DNA of 64,000 nt from Saccharicrinis sp963677345. Lineage in GTDB: Bacteria; Bacteroidota; Bacteroidia; Bacteroidales; Marinilabiliaceae. Position numbers and translations under genes: made by a program. Shown piece by piece: positions 1 to 8,753 of the stretch; positions within the stretch are counted from its first letter, which is position 1, and the number at the start of each line of letters is the position of its first letter. Under the pieces are notes generated by a model. That model was not told the origin of the DNA. It made no database searches and saw only the letters and a list, made by a program, of their open reading frames with translations. The DNA lies in NCBI GenBank assembly GCA_963677345.2, contig CAXXLC010000010.1, forward strand, positions 1-64,000, given 5' to 3'.

Positions 1-716
1 ACTTCAAATTCTGGGTAAACACCTTCAACCAATTCTAACTCTTCCCTTAAAACCAGCGAAGCCTCTTCGCCAATGTGATTTTCTAATTCAGGACTATTCA
101 CATCTGAAAAAGCAATGCTTTCCTGAAGGGTTTGTTTACTGGCTTCAAATAAATTTAAATTAGATTCCCAGATATTATATACTCCTTTAAAAGAAGGACC
201 GTTACCAATAGGCCAGCTTAATGGACGAACACTAATTTTTAATTCTTCCTCAATCTCGTCTAATACATCAAAGGCATCCTTACTTGGTCTGTCCATTTTA
301 TTGATAAAAACCATAACAGGTGTTTTTCTCATTCGGCAAACTTCCATAAGTTTTCGCGTTTGAGCCTCTACACCCTTAGCTGCATCAACGACAATGATTA
401 CACTGTCAACAGCTGTTAGCGTTCTGAATGTATCCTCAGCAAAATCCTGGTGACCGGGAGTATCCAGTATATTTACTTTGTGATCTTTATATTCAAATCC
501 CATTACAGAAGTTGCTACGGAGATTCCACGCTGCTTCTCAATTTCCATAAAGTCAGAAGTTGCAGATTTCTTTATCTTATTAGATTTTACAGCTCCCGCT
601 ACATGAATAGCTCCCCCGAATAAAAGTAATTTCTCGGTTAATGTTGTCTTTCCGGCATCAGGGTGACTAATTATGGCAAAGGTTCTTCTCTTTTGTATCT
701 CTTGAATTAAGCTCAT
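1..716 (-). CDS. prfC: Peptide chain release factor 3 (RF3), C-terminus beyond the window
   Basis: Reading the minus strand from an ATG at 716 gives a translational GTPase. The first residues MSLIQEIQKRRTFAIISHPD lead into a P-loop (DAGKTTL), followed by the G3 motif DTPGHQDF and the G4 motif NKMD. The segment after NKMD (RPSKDAFDVLDEIEEEL) matches the RF3 branch rather than EF-G or LepA. In the RF3 family this cytosolic GTPase recycles class I release factors RF1/RF2 after peptide release. About 238 codons are present, against roughly 525 for the full protein, so domains II and III lie to the left of the window. The reading frame is open and intact to the edge. RF3 is clear; the exact start is supported by motif spacing. 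Confidence 0.95.
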   Translation of the reverse strand, partial: MSLIQEIQKRRTFAIISHPDAGKTTLTEKLLLFGGAIHVAGAVKSNKIKKSATSDFMEIEKQRGISVATSVMGFEYKDHKVNILDTPGHQDFAEDTFRTLTAVDSVIIVVDAAKGVEAQTRKLMEVCRMRKTPVMVFINKMDRPSKDAFDVLDEIEEELKISVRPLSWPIGNGPSFKGVYNIWESNLNLFEASKQTLQESIAFSDVNSPELENHIGEEASLVLREELELVEGVYPEFE

Positions 717-740
717 ATTCTGTAATTATAAAAACGAGCG

Positions 741-748
741 CAAATTTA
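741..748 (-). promoter_or_regulatory. Possible -7 box of prfC
   Basis: On the minus strand this reads TAAATTTG, matching the Bacteroidota -7 consensus TAnnTTTG, 25 bases ahead of the prfC start. No clear TTTG -33 box is found at the right spacing, so the call is weak. Confidence 0.3.
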
Positions 749-921
749 ATTAATGTATTGATATTTCGAAGTATTGAAGCCTTACTTTTTGACTCGTTGG
801 ATTAGCTCGATGATATTTTAGTCTTTAAACATAGCTTTTATGTATTATTTATAAGTTAAGGATTTGATTTTATGTAAAAATGTTTGATTTTTAGGGTTCA
901 AAATCGTAAAACGTAAATTAT

Positions 922-1785
922 ATGATATGGACCAACTATCATGGTCATTGCAATTATTGTGATGGAAATGGAAAAATTGAGGAATATGTTCAAAAAGCTA
1001 TAGAGCTTAAAATGCCTGTAATTGGTATTTCTTCTCATGCACCTGTTCCTTTTGATTGTTTTTGGACAATGAAGGAAGATAGTTTACTTTCTTATGATAG
1101 GGAAGTAGAGCAATTAAAGAGTCGCTATTCAGATAAAATCAGGATTCTTAAAGGATTAGAATTAGATTTTATACCTCATTGGGGTGGTTTTAATAAGCAG
1201 GTGCTTGAAAATATTGACCTTGATTATCGTATTGGAAGTATACATTTTGTGGATCGACTGAGTAACGGCGATTTTTGGAGTATTGACGGTAGTTTTGATG
1301 AATTTAAAGTTGGGTTAAAAGATATATTTAAAAACGATATTAAAGCCGCTGTAAAAAGGTTTTATGAATTAACCCGGGAAATGATTAAAAGTGAGCAATT
1401 TGAGATTATTGGTCATTTCGACAAAATTAAAATGCACAATATATCAGAACCTTTATTTAATGAATCTGACGATTGGTATTTAAAAGAAGTGGAATCAGTA
1501 ATAGAGCTCATCAAACAGAAAGATATTATTGTCGAAATCAACACAAAGTCGTTTGCCAGGAATGGATTGCTTTTTCCCGGATCAGGAATCTTTTCTATGC
1601 TAAAAAAGTATGATATACCTGTTACAATTAACAGTGATGCACATTTTCCTGATAAATTACAGTCTTCATATTCTGAAGTGGCTGATTTATTGCTTGATGC
1701 CGAAATTATTAAACTTAGAGAATATAAAAATGAAACATGGTGTGATGTAAATTTTACTAAAGAGGGATTAAAATGGAACAATTAG
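922..1785 (+). CDS. PHP-domain phosphoesterase, histidinol-phosphatase-like
   Basis: A 287-residue protein with the PHP fold's metal ligands in order: HGH at residues 7-9, a Glu in KGLELDF near 80, His in GSIHF near 108, His in IIGHF near 166 and DAH near 240. Length and motif order resemble the HisJ/HisK histidinol-phosphatase branch, which would perform the penultimate step of histidine synthesis. However, no other his gene is nearby, so another phosphoester substrate is possible. Its 3' end overlaps the next gene by 13 bases, suggesting coupled translation. It is likely cytosolic, as no signal peptide is visible. The PHP fold is secure; the substrate is not. Confidence 0.8.
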   Translation: MIWTNYHGHCNYCDGNGKIEEYVQKAIELKMPVIGISSHAPVPFDCFWTMKEDSLLSYDREVEQLKSRYSDKIRILKGLELDFIPHWGGFNKQVLENIDLDYRIGSIHFVDRLSNGDFWSIDGSFDEFKVGLKDIFKNDIKAAVKRFYELTREMIKSEQFEIIGHFDKIKMHNISEPLFNESDDWYLKEVESVIELIKQKDIIVEINTKSFARNGLLFPGSGIFSMLKKYDIPVTINSDAHFPDKLQSSYSEVADLLLDAEIIKLREYKNETWCDVNFTKEGLKWNN

Positions 1786-2249
1786 ATTATACGTTTGAAA
1801 TAATTGATATGGACAATGGTCGGCATACTCATGCTCTTTTGGCCTTGATGAATGATTATATGCTAGATGATATGGGATTGGGTTCTGAGTTGCCAAAAGA
1901 TTTAGGCGTTAAGATTATCGAAGGATTACAAAAGCAAAATAACTATACCGGTTTTTTATTAAAATATGGTAGTGATTATGTTGCTTTAGCAAATTGTTTT
2001 GTGGGATTTTCTACCTTTAAGGCTAAACAAATTTTAAATATTCATGATTTTGTTGTTACACCTGATTATCGGCAAAAAGGTGCGGGCTATCAACTGTTAA
2101 ATTCAATAATACGATATAGCAAGAAAAACGACTATGGTAAGGTTACTCTTGAAGTAAGAAAAGATAATGATAAGGCTATGAAGTTATATGCAAAATCAGG
2201 CTTTAAAGATTGTCATCCGAGAATGTATTTTTGGGAAAATGTCTTATAA
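1773..2249 (+). CDS. GNAT family N-acetyltransferase
   Basis: A 158-residue protein with a GNAT core. HDFVVTPDYRQKGAGYQLL is the acetyl-CoA binding motif A (Q/RxxGxG/A) near residues 88-108, and VTLEVRKDNDKAMKLYAKSGF is motif B with the usual NxxAxxLYxxxGF pattern. The family moves an acetyl group from acetyl-CoA to an amine; the substrate cannot be told. It starts inside the last codons of the PHP gene, so the two form a bicistron. Confidence 0.85.
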   Translation: MEQLDYTFEIIDMDNGRHTHALLALMNDYMLDDMGLGSELPKDLGVKIIEGLQKQNNYTGFLLKYGSDYVALANCFVGFSTFKAKQILNIHDFVVTPDYRQKGAGYQLLNSIIRYSKKNDYGKVTLEVRKDNDKAMKLYAKSGFKDCHPRMYFWENVL

Positions 2250-2795
2250 AAGATATATCCTGAACTATTCATAAATTATTCTACAGCAAGCCTCAAAACC
2301 TTTGATAAAAAGCAAATTCTTGATTTTAAGTTTTCAAAATAGTTCACTATTCCTGCAAACTGAAAATCTCCACTTCACTTTTTCTCTTTGCTTTTGATGC
2401 TCTCGTAACGAAAATTTATGAATACATCAGGATAGAATATACCGAATTGTATATTTTAAAATGCATACTTTTTTTTGAATAGTAAATTCTGATAGGTTCT
2501 GTTTTGTTAATTGGCTTGATAATCATATTGATAAAGTAGGATATCTGGTAGGTGAAGTTTTTGTGAGTTGGAATTATATGATATTGGTTATTTGTATTAA
2601 TGAATATATATTCTATTTTTATGCCGCTTTTTTTCATTTAACATTTTTGTGTCATGTAACATTTTTTTTGATTAAAGCGTATTAAGTGACATGAATCTAT
2701 AATGTTAGATGTAATTTGAATTTAAAAATGGATGTTTTTTAGCATTCATAAATAATAAAGATACTTAGGCACAATACAAGTAAAATAATCAAATC
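2250..2795. other. 546-base intergenic region with no supported gene
   Basis: AT-rich sequence between the acetyltransferase and the M23 peptidase. A 73-codon minus-strand frame (2416-2637) is open, but its composition (Ile/Asn/Tyr/Lys rich) is that of random AT-rich DNA and no motif is visible. I see no RNA gene or repeat here. Confidence 0.5.
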
Positions 2796-3767
2796 ATGGC
2801 TAACAACAAATATATATACGATCCGGAATCTTTAAGTTATATTCCTGTTGAGAATACCTTGAAGGCCAGGTTAAGAAAAATGATTCCCTATGCCATAGGA
2901 GGAGTAGTTATCGGATTAGGATGTTTTGCTGCTGTGGCATTGGTTTATTCTACTCCAAGAGAAAAAGTACAAGCCCAGCAAATAAAAGATATGAAATCCA
3001 GGCAAGAGGTATTCATAGAAAGATTAAACGAGGCAGATCAAAAGCTAAATGAATTAGCAGTTTTGGATGATAGTTTATATCGAACGATGTTGGGGGCTGC
3101 CCCCTTGGAAGCTTCTCAAAGAATGGCTGGTACCGGGGGTACTGATAATTATTCTGAAATGATTAATTCTAATATCCCCGCAGAAATTATTAAATCATAT
3201 AAAAAATTGGATAATCTGGTCGCTAAAATGAATGTTCAGGAATCTTCGTATTCTGAGTTATTTAATAAAGCCATCAAAAATGCCGACCGCTTACAGCATT
3301 TACCTGCAATTATTCCTATTTCAAATTGGGACTTAAAATACGTTGGATCCGGGTTTTCGCCACGTCGTTTTCATCCTATACTTAAAAGATGGAGACAACA
3401 TGAAGGTATAGATTTTATTGCAAATATCGGTACTGATATTTATGCTGCAGCTGATGGTGTGGTAAAAAGTGCCAGGCTTTCAGATAGTTTTGGTAGAGTT
3501 GTTGAAATAGACCATGGTTATGGAATTTCCACATTATATGCCCACATGAGTAAATTTGAAGTTAAATACGGAGATAAAGTTAAAAGAGGTCAGATTATTG
3601 GTCATGTTGGAAATACCGGCTTAAGTTCTGGTCCTCACCTGCATTATGAGGTGCATTTAAACAACAGACCTGTTGATCCTGCAAATTATTTTTTTAGAGA
3701 TCTTACTCCAAAAGAATATAGAGTTCTAATGGATAAGGCATCTAGCGTAGAGGTATGTATGGAATAA
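2796..3767 (+). CDS. Membrane-anchored M23 family metallopeptidase
   Basis: A 323-residue protein: a short cytosolic head, one membrane span around residues 31-52 (Gly/Ala/Val rich), a helical linker around 60-160, and a C-terminal LytM/M23 domain around 185-300. The zinc site is visible as RFHPILK, HEGID and HLHYEVH. These peptidases cut peptide cross-links of peptidoglycan in the periplasm or serve as envelope scaffolds. Complete active-site residues suggest a true hydrolase. The architecture (N-terminal span, coil, M23) is common in Bacteroidota. It stands alone and is followed by a terminator-like hairpin. Confidence 0.9.
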   Translation: MANNKYIYDPESLSYIPVENTLKARLRKMIPYAIGGVVIGLGCFAAVALVYSTPREKVQAQQIKDMKSRQEVFIERLNEADQKLNELAVLDDSLYRTMLGAAPLEASQRMAGTGGTDNYSEMINSNIPAEIIKSYKKLDNLVAKMNVQESSYSELFNKAIKNADRLQHLPAIIPISNWDLKYVGSGFSPRRFHPILKRWRQHEGIDFIANIGTDIYAAADGVVKSARLSDSFGRVVEIDHGYGISTLYAHMSKFEVKYGDKVKRGQIIGHVGNTGLSSGPHLHYEVHLNNRPVDPANYFFRDLTPKEYRVLMDKASSVEVCME

Positions 3768-3803
3768 TATATAGTCATTCAATTTGATATATTAAACTTT
3801 TAT

Positions 3804-3832
3804 AAGGGAATCTGTTATGGATTCCTTTTTTT
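3804..3832 (+). terminator. Rho-independent terminator after the M23 gene
   Basis: Stem AAGGGAATC / GATTCCTT with a 7-base loop (one G-U pair), followed by a run of eight T. Confidence 0.75.
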
Positions 3833-3919
3833 TTGAATTGAATTACTGTTTTATAAAATTATAATAGTAGTTTCAAAAGATGTAAATTACAAAATATATC
3901 AACAGGTAAATTTGGTCAG

Positions 3920-5125
3920 ATGGAATATTTACTATCAATTTTTGATAATTGGGTTGGCGGCCTGGTTCTAATGATCGTGATGTCGGTTGTCATTGCTAAG
4001 GCTTGTGATATCTTTGAACTTGCAGCAGATTATTTAGGGCGACATATGGCTGATGGAGTGAAAGGGGCAACAATCAATGCCATAGGCTCTTCAATGCCTG
4101 AAATGCTGACTACTGTTTTTTTCCTTATTTTCTATGCCGATACTGATATTGCCGAGGGTTTTGCGGCCTCTGTTGGTGGTGGAACAGGTTCTGCAATTTT
4201 TAATAGTATAGTTATCCCAATGCTTGTAATTGGAATGGTTCTTTTCACCATTCCTGGTTTTAAAGGGATTCAGGTCGCACGTAAGGTTATTTTAAGGGAT
4301 GGTGCTTTCTTAATTGTAGCCGAATTGCTTTTATTAGTCTTATTATCCAGTGATTACATTACTGCATGGCATGGTTGGGCGTTTACTGTTTTTTACCTGA
4401 TTTACCTTACATATACTCTGATATCAATGAGCAAAGAGGAACGGGAAGGAGATCAAAAAGGGGATGATAAAGCAGGAGATGAGTCTGGTTCATGGTATGA
4501 GAAATATCTGTTTGGTAAACAAAAAGGAAGAACATTAAAAGCATGGTTCTTATTACTTGTAGGAACTGCTTTTATTGCCTTAGGTTCTGCAGGATTGGTT
4601 AAAGGCACTGAGTATATAGCTAACGATTGGGATATTAATCCTTTGTTCATTGCTTTTGTGCTTGTGGCTGCTGCTAGTAGTGTGCCGGATACTATTATAT
4701 CAATTAAAGATGCTAAAAAAGGAAATTATGACGACGCCCTTTCAAATGTATTAGGATCTAATATCTTTGATATCACTATCAGTATGGGACTTCCTTTAGC
4801 TGTGTATTTAATGATTACCGGGGAAACAATATATTTTAAAGAGGCCGGTGCTACATTAATTGATATACGTATTATGCTTTTGTTTATTACTATAATTACT
4901 ATGCTGGTGTTTTATTTTAGTAAAGAGCTAAGGTGGAAACAAGTATCAATCCTGGCCATACTCTATATATTTTTTATTGTCTATTCTATTTCCGCCGGAG
5001 CGCATCTCGAAGGAGTTTACAATGCATTTTCTGATGCCGCAGGTGCTTTTATTGAGTTTTTGAATAAGCCTGGAGGTATATCTGATACACTAAGAGATAT
5101 TGCCAATAGTTTAGCTGGTTGTTAG
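3920..5125 (+). CDS. Sodium/calcium exchanger family (CaCA) antiporter
   Basis: A 401-residue polytopic membrane protein with two alpha-repeats typical of cation/Ca2+ antiporters. The first, near residues 50-80, carries GSSMPEM and GTGSAIFN. The second, near 245-285, carries ASSVPDT and GSNIFDI. A charged cytosolic loop (KEEREGDQKGDDKAGDES) separates the halves around 175-190. The family exchanges Ca2+ or other divalent cations for Na+ or H+ at the inner membrane. The inner acidic or polar alpha-repeat residues are present, so it is likely functional. The ion is not determined. It appears monocistronic. Confidence 0.88.
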   Translation: MEYLLSIFDNWVGGLVLMIVMSVVIAKACDIFELAADYLGRHMADGVKGATINAIGSSMPEMLTTVFFLIFYADTDIAEGFAASVGGGTGSAIFNSIVIPMLVIGMVLFTIPGFKGIQVARKVILRDGAFLIVAELLLLVLLSSDYITAWHGWAFTVFYLIYLTYTLISMSKEEREGDQKGDDKAGDESGSWYEKYLFGKQKGRTLKAWFLLLVGTAFIALGSAGLVKGTEYIANDWDINPLFIAFVLVAAASSVPDTIISIKDAKKGNYDDALSNVLGSNIFDITISMGLPLAVYLMITGETIYFKEAGATLIDIRIMLLFITIITMLVFYFSKELRWKQVSILAILYIFFIVYSISAGAHLEGVYNAFSDAAGAFIEFLNKPGGISDTLRDIANSLAGC

Positions 5126-5200
5126 TAAAACTATTGACATAAATATCTTGCTTTTTTTAGTACATTGTTCATTATTTGACAAGTCATTAAAGTTACAACT

Positions 5201-5479
5201 ATGTTTCTAGGAAAACGCATAAAAGAGTTGAGAGAAGAAAAGGGGATTCTACAAAGGCAGTTAGCAGCTGAATTGGAGGTTGATACACCTATGTTTAGTA
5301 AAATTGAAAGAGGAGATAGAAAGGCAAAGCGAGAGCAAGTTATTCAACTAGCTGGATTATTAGAAATACGTACAGAAGAGCTTTTAACTTTATGGTTGGC
5401 CGGACAGGTTTATGAGTTGGTAAAGGGAGAAGAATTCGCTTTAAATGCATTAAAAGTAGTTGAGGAAACTATTGAGTAA
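5201..5479 (+). CDS. XRE family helix-turn-helix regulator
   Basis: A 92-residue DNA-binding protein. Residues 5-60 form a Cro/C1-type HTH (KRIKELREEKGILQRQLA, then MFSKIERGDRKA). This short family often lies beside restriction-modification or other accessory genes in Bacteroidota (family knowledge). Here it leads a small group comprising a frameshifted repeat protein and a PD-(D/E)XK-type nuclease, so it may be the control protein for that group, but no methyltransferase is present. Confidence 0.85.
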   Translation: MFLGKRIKELREEKGILQRQLAAELEVDTPMFSKIERGDRKAKREQVIQLAGLLEIRTEELLTLWLAGQVYELVKGEEFALNALKVVEETIE

Positions 5480-5500
5480 TATAAATATTAAACAATAATA

Positions 5501-5975
5501 ATGTACACCTTCCATTCCATAAAAGAGCTACTCAATGCTTTAGTTCTCGGGAAAGAATTACTTGGGGAGATGTTTGGTAAGCGTAAAACGTTTGATTATC
5601 GTTACGACCAGGCTGTTGAACTGATTGAAGAAAACAAAGTACTTTCATTAATTGATAAAGGAAGCAGGAATGAAAGATTCTTACATTACAGAATTATCAA
5701 AAGGGATTAAACTTTCAGGATACGTTGAGTTAAATGATTATAAGTTAGTATCAATTGAGAGTATGGCTAATATTTTGATGGAAAATTATCAAAAAGCCAA
5801 TAACGATGCTGTGGCTCAAATTCATCTTTTTGGAATAAAATATGGAAAGCAGATTAAACTGAATAATTATCGTGTTACTGATATTATTGAGTTAGCTGGA
5901 ATTTCAGATACATATGTGACAGAACTGAATAAAGGAATTAAGTTGGGGGGATTTGTTAAAAAGGTTAAGGTTTAG
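5501..5975 (+). pseudogene. Small tandem-repeat protein split by a +1 frameshift
   Basis: Two overlapping frames (5501-5710 and 5652-5975) appear to be one gene. The downstream part has two copies of a module: YITELSKGIKLSGYV and YVTELNKGIKLGGFV, each preceded by a short helix (EAGMKDS / LAGISDT). The helix strands leading into the first copy (NKVLSLI) lie in the upstream frame. A net +1 at about 5654 joins them. The product would be about 157 residues, small and helical, perhaps HTH-like. I do not recognise a function. The alternative is two genuine overlapping genes, with the second starting at TTG 5652 or ATG 5670; the repeat alignment makes a frameshift more likely. Confidence 0.55.
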
Positions 5976-6171
5976 TAAGAATAGAGTGTACTGTAGTCTG
6001 ATTTATTGAGTTATTTGACGAAAAGGTTGCCAATTCAGTAGGTAATTTAGCAAAAAATGTAAAAAAGGCATTTTCAAGATGTGAGTCTTGTTTGAAGAAA
6101 GACGAAAAACTACAGTTAACCCAGATCTACAGTAGAAAAAAAGTTAAAATTAAATTTGTAAAAATGACCAA

Positions 6172-7221
6172 ATGAGTATTTATAAATATTGTGATAATAA
6201 TATCACAGCTTTAAATATTACTAAATTCCAAGAAGAAAACATTCTAGAAGAAGACATAAAGAAAGCTATAATTGAGAATGTAGATGTTATTGAGGAAAAT
6301 CTTTTTGTTTTATGCGAAGAATATTCGGATTGGGAGGATAGCAATAGACGAATTGATATTCTATGTATTGATAAAGAAGCGAATCTTGTCGTTGTGGAAT
6401 TAAAAAGGACAGAGCGAGGAGAGCATATGGAACTTCAAGCTTTAAGATATGCAGCAATGGTAAATCCAATGACTTTTGAAAATGCTGTTCAGGCGCATTC
6501 AAGGTTTTTAAATAAAATTAAATCAAAAAAGAATGCTGAAGCTGAAATCTTAAAGTTTCTGGCTTGGGAAGAAGTTGAACGAGACAAGTTCGGTATTGAC
6601 GTTAGGATAATTTTAGTATCATCTGATTTTTCAAAAGAAATAACAACAACAGTCTTATGGTTAGTAGAAAAGGGAATAGATATTAAATGTGTAAGGTTAA
6701 AGCCGCAGAAAGACGGTAAGAATGTATACCTAGATATTCAACAAATAATCCCATTACCATTAGTTAGTGAATACCAAACCAGAATTAAAGAAAAGAAAGA
6801 CGAACAAATATCATATTCGAAAAAATCAAGAAAAAAAGATTTAACGTTTGAATTGGAAGGGGAGTTTTATACTTTACCGAGAAGGCATGCAATTTATTTA
6901 GTTGTTAAAAGATATATTGAAATAACAAATAATATAGAAAAGATAATTGCTATTACCGGGGACAATTATTGGGTTTGGTCTGATATGGAATGTAAGTCTC
7001 GGGAAGAATTTGAAAAGTCTAATCTGTATAGAGTTAAGTATAAGCAGATTGTTATAGAGGATTCTTTTGATACTTCAAGGTGGTTTGTGGAATCCAATGA
7101 GTTGTTTTTAATTAATGGAAAGACTTATGCATTCTCCAATCAGCATGGAGAGGATACATTAAAACTAATTAGAGAAATATTTAATAGTGAATCGGATACT
7201 TTAAAAGGAAGTATTGAATGA
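6172..7221 (+). CDS. NucS/DUF91-like PD-(D/E)XK nuclease family protein
   Basis: A 349-residue protein. Residues 1-140 hold a restriction-endonuclease-like core: RRIDILCID supplies the Asp, VVVELKR the E-x-K pair, and a following QALRYAAM helix the conserved Gln/Tyr. This resembles the nuclease half of NucS/DUF91 proteins, which cut DNA at mismatches or branched structures. The C-terminal half (about 220-349) is not recognised. TAAATTTG at 6151-6158, 14 bases before the start, matches a -7 box. The gene sits between an XRE regulator group and a WYL regulator in accessory surroundings, so a defence or repair role is possible but unproven. Confidence 0.65.
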   Translation: MSIYKYCDNNITALNITKFQEENILEEDIKKAIIENVDVIEENLFVLCEEYSDWEDSNRRIDILCIDKEANLVVVELKRTERGEHMELQALRYAAMVNPMTFENAVQAHSRFLNKIKSKKNAEAEILKFLAWEEVERDKFGIDVRIILVSSDFSKEITTTVLWLVEKGIDIKCVRLKPQKDGKNVYLDIQQIIPLPLVSEYQTRIKEKKDEQISYSKKSRKKDLTFELEGEFYTLPRRHAIYLVVKRYIEITNNIEKIIAITGDNYWVWSDMECKSREEFEKSNLYRVKYKQIVIEDSFDTSRWFVESNELFLINGKTYAFSNQHGEDTLKLIREIFNSESDTLKGSIE

Positions 7222-7263
7222 CCGTGAATCTCAAGGAGTATGTTTATTTTTATTTTTATTTGT

Positions 7264-8163
7264 TTAAAAATACCTCTCCCCATCTAATGCCCTCTTTGGC
7301 TTCAACACCTCCACCTGATCAACACCATGAGATCTAAGCTCTTGTTGTAAATCATAGGTGAGGTACATATATAGCGAGAATATAGTATATTCATTTGTTT
7401 CTTCAATAATCCGTTGTGAATGATGCAGCGGATTAGCTTTATAATAAGCAGCCTTTATGTGGGTTGTTTTTATAATAATATCCAGGGGCTCATCGTTCGG
7501 TAACCGCACAATACCGTAGCAATGCTCATAATATTCATCCAAATCAAAATATTCAGGAATAAAAGCGTTTTCTAAAGAAACAGATAGGCCACTTATTCGA
7601 TCCAGACCAAACGTTTTAATGCCTTTGTTCTCTGAAGCTACTAAATACCAGAAACCTTTAAATTCTTTGAGCCCAAGAGGAGAAACCAAGCGTTGTGAAA
7701 CCTCCTGTTTTTCATATTGAGAGTAGGTAAATGCCACTTTCTTTTGGTCATTAGTTGCTTTTAGAATTATAAAAAATAGTTCGGAGCCAGACGCTTGTCT
7801 GGGAGCAAACCGAATGTGTTTATTGGCATCAGGTGCATTTTTCTGGATGAAAAACAAATGTAGGTTATCTAATAAGGTATGAATATGATTACTGTCCAGT
7901 GTACTACCATTTATTAAATAGCCATTTTGAGTTTTACTGTGCTCAATATTGATATTAAAAAGTTGTCTTATTTCAGCTATATCTCTTTTTACTGTTCGTT
8001 TCGATATATCTGTTTTAATATCTCCGTCAAACAAGTGAACGGATTCGAGCCAGTGGTTAATCTTATTTGTTAAAGCAGTTAAAGAAGGATAATATCCTTT
8101 CTCTAACTCTTCAATAATAAGTTTGCACCGGAGTAACTTTAATAAAGTACTGTTCTTTATCAT
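7264..8163 (-). CDS. WYL-domain transcriptional regulator
   Basis: A 299-residue protein. The N-terminal part (to about 95) contains a winged-helix-like segment (KTDISKRTVKRDIAEIRQLF). The middle (about 130-205) is a WYL domain (SPLGLKEFKGFWYLVASE), and the C-terminal stretch near VDQVEVLKPKRAL is the usual WCX extension. WYL proteins are transcription regulators that sense nucleic acids or nucleotides and are often found with phage-defence and DNA-repair genes (family knowledge). It is last in a three-gene minus-strand set with spacings of 12 and 2 bases and points away from recDCB, so it may control one or both groups. Confidence 0.85.
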   Translation of the reverse strand: MIKNSTLLKLLRCKLIIEELEKGYYPSLTALTNKINHWLESVHLFDGDIKTDISKRTVKRDIAEIRQLFNINIEHSKTQNGYLINGSTLDSNHIHTLLDNLHLFFIQKNAPDANKHIRFAPRQASGSELFFIILKATNDQKKVAFTYSQYEKQEVSQRLVSPLGLKEFKGFWYLVASENKGIKTFGLDRISGLSVSLENAFIPEYFDLDEYYEHCYGIVRLPNDEPLDIIIKTTHIKAAYYKANPLHHSQRIIEETNEYTIFSLYMYLTYDLQQELRSHGVDQVEVLKPKRALDGERYF

Positions 8164-8175
8164 TTAATTTTAAAG

Positions 8176-8751
8176 TTATACAATTTCAAAAAGATCAGGA
8201 TGGGGAGTATTCAATATAGATACTTTCTTCATTTTTCCTGATACCCCCCTTCGATAAGTCCAACACTCCTGGTCGCCCATATTGAAGTTGTACTTACCGT
8301 AATAATTAAACTCAAAAATAAGAGAATTCAGCACATATCTTCTTAAAACGCACATTTTATTATCTATATAATGAATACAATGTTTTTCATCATATATCGT
8401 TTTTCCTTCCAGAGTCTTTTTTTTTCTTTCAGGATTCGGAATTAGGTAAATATATAAACCTTTATCAAAGTCGTTGTCTATTTCTAATTCCGGAATATTT
8501 AAGGCAAAATGCCTTTCTCCTGAATTTACAAAAGAATTTAGATCTCGTTCTGCTTGTTGATGAGATTGAAATCTTAATCCTTTACTCTCAAGAAGTACGT
8601 CAACATAGCTCTGGAATTTTTTGAAGACTTGGGTTCTTGCGATTATTGGTTTTGCATCATAGAACTCCTCATGGATTTCCACAAGATCGCTTTTGTTTGC
8701 CTCTTTATTGCGGTAAAAGGTTCCTTTTAATAAGTATATCGGTTTTATCAT
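8176..8751 (-). CDS. Hypothetical protein, WYL-associated
   Basis: A 191-residue protein I do not recognise. It is mixed alpha/beta with many aromatic residues. The middle is rich in charge (NPERKKKTLEGK), and the C-terminal part has short beta-like stretches (YYGKYNFNMGDQECWTYRRG). No signal peptide, membrane span or catalytic motif is evident. It starts 2 bases after the stop of the upstream unknown gene and ends 12 bases before the WYL gene, so the three are very likely co-transcribed and functionally linked. Confidence 0.6.
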   Translation of the reverse strand: MIKPIYLLKGTFYRNKEANKSDLVEIHEEFYDAKPIIARTQVFKKFQSYVDVLLESKGLRFQSHQQAERDLNSFVNSGERHFALNIPELEIDNDFDKGLYIYLIPNPERKKKTLEGKTIYDEKHCIHYIDNKMCVLRRYVLNSLIFEFNYYGKYNFNMGDQECWTYRRGVSGKMKKVSILNTPHPDLFEIV

Positions 8752-8753
8752 AT

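Noticed and set aside
2416..2637. Minus-strand open frame of 73 codons
   Set aside because: Composition is that of AT-rich non-coding DNA and no motif, start context or neighbour supports it.
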